DNA from: Bacillota bacterium
GTDB lineage: Bacteria > Bacillota > Clostridia > Peptostreptococcales > Anaerovoracaceae
Direction of reading: 5' to 3'
NCBI GenBank assembly: GCA_017621195.1
Contig: JAGATO010000326.1
Span: 1-7,030, forward strand
DNA length: 7,030 nt
Notes under the pieces: generated by a model
The model's database searches: none
Told to the model about the DNA's origin: nothing
The model's input: only the letters and a program-made list of their open reading frames with translations
Made by a program: the position numbers and the translations under genes
Shown: positions 6,788-7,030 of the stretch, piece after piece
Numbering within the stretch: position 1 is the stretch's first letter
How the letters are laid out: each line of letters starts with the position of its first letter

Positions 6788-6865
6788 CGGTTAAACTCCT
6801 TTCAAAAGTATACTATATCTTAATTTATCTTCATGAATCTCCATATATATCTGCATTATATATCT
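6788..6865 (-). promoter_or_regulatory. AT-rich proA leader with repeated AGATA motifs and candidate -10 boxes
   Basis: Between the end of the upstream minus-strand gene and proA lies an AT-rich stretch of 68 bases. On the minus strand a perfect TATAAT (6860-6855) overlaps the stop of the upstream gene, but no good -35 stands 16-18 bases before it. TATAGT (6817-6812) is a second -10 candidate that would start transcription right at the ribosome-binding site. AGATA-like words occur at 6865, 6852, 6840 (AGATT), 6830 and 6820. proA may have its own promoter here or be read from upstream; no terminator separates the genes. Confidence 0.35.
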
Positions 6866-7030
6866 TCAGTGAGACCTTCCCGATCCTCCTGAGAGGAATA
6901 GAAATCGGAAATGGGGATGGGGCCCTGAACCACCTGGCGGCGGATGTACATGAGGCCGTCTTCGTGGGAACTGACGCGCCAGGTGACCAGGCTGATCTGG
7001 CCGTCCACCAGCTCCAGACAGGAAATGCCC
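6856..7030 (-). CDS. Unrecognised protein, C-terminal 57 residues only
   Basis: A minus-strand frame enters from the right edge and stops at TAA (complement of 6856-6858). The visible tail contains CLELVDGQISLVTWRV, then GLMYIRRQVVQGPIPIS, and ends in an acidic segment (SSQEDREGLTEDI). The alternating hydrophobic pattern suggests two or three beta strands followed by a disordered acidic tail. I do not recognise the family. It does not match the end of ProB (kinase or PUA domain) or ProC. GC-rich codons like those of its neighbours and the continuous open frame up to the AT-rich gap support real coding. It lies 68 bases upstream of proA in the same direction, so co-transcription is possible. 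Confidence 0.6.
   Translation of the reverse strand, partial: GISCLELVDGQISLVTWRVSSHEDGLMYIRRQVVQGPIPISDFYSSQEDREGLTEDI

Overview
The window reads as part of a Bacillota (Clostridia-like) chromosome of moderate to high GC. The evidence is near-consensus Gram-positive ribosome-binding sites (AGAGGAGG, AAAGGAGG, TAAGGAG, AAAGGAG), lipobox lipoproteins, intrinsic terminators with long GC-rich stems, and AT-rich control regions between GC-rich genes. The assignment below phylum is inference. No RNA gene, CRISPR array, insertion sequence or phage gene was seen. Five genes run on the plus strand. Two more, at the right end, run on the minus strand and converge on them.

Left block (1-1878): the end of a carbohydrate-type ABC permease (MalG/UgpE class) overlaps by four bases (ATGA) with a 542-residue solute-binding lipoprotein. 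The binding protein is unusual because it has both a lipobox at its N-terminus and a transmembrane helix with a lysine-rich tail at its C-terminus. Middle (1979-2840): a 252-residue lipoprotein, apparently made of two related OB-like beta modules, is followed by a very strong terminator with an 18-pair stem.

Second block (2913-5305): a near-consensus promoter (TTTACA, 16 bp, TATAAT) drives a two-gene unit that a clear terminator closes. It holds an uncharacterised 171-residue soluble protein and, 32 bases later, a 570-residue CstA-family carbon-starvation/pyruvate-type transporter. The pairing suggests that the small protein serves the transporter, but nothing in its sequence states its function.

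Right block: just after the cstA terminator, a well-placed ribosome-binding site opens a 28-codon frame. It resembles the extreme N-terminus of clostridial MocR-type (GntR-aminotransferase fusion) regulators and then stops, so it looks like a gene stump. A minus-strand terminator follows, then proA (glutamate-5-semialdehyde dehydrogenase, proline synthesis) on the minus strand. Upstream of proA are a 68-base AT-rich leader with spaced AGATA-like repeats and the C-terminal 57 residues of an unrecognised gene. proB is not adjacent on the downstream side, and the visible upstream gene does not look like it.

The most interesting items are the uncharacterised cstA partner, the doubly anchored binding protein, the MocR stump and the duplicated-module lipoprotein. 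No clear new multi-gene defence or mobile system was found.
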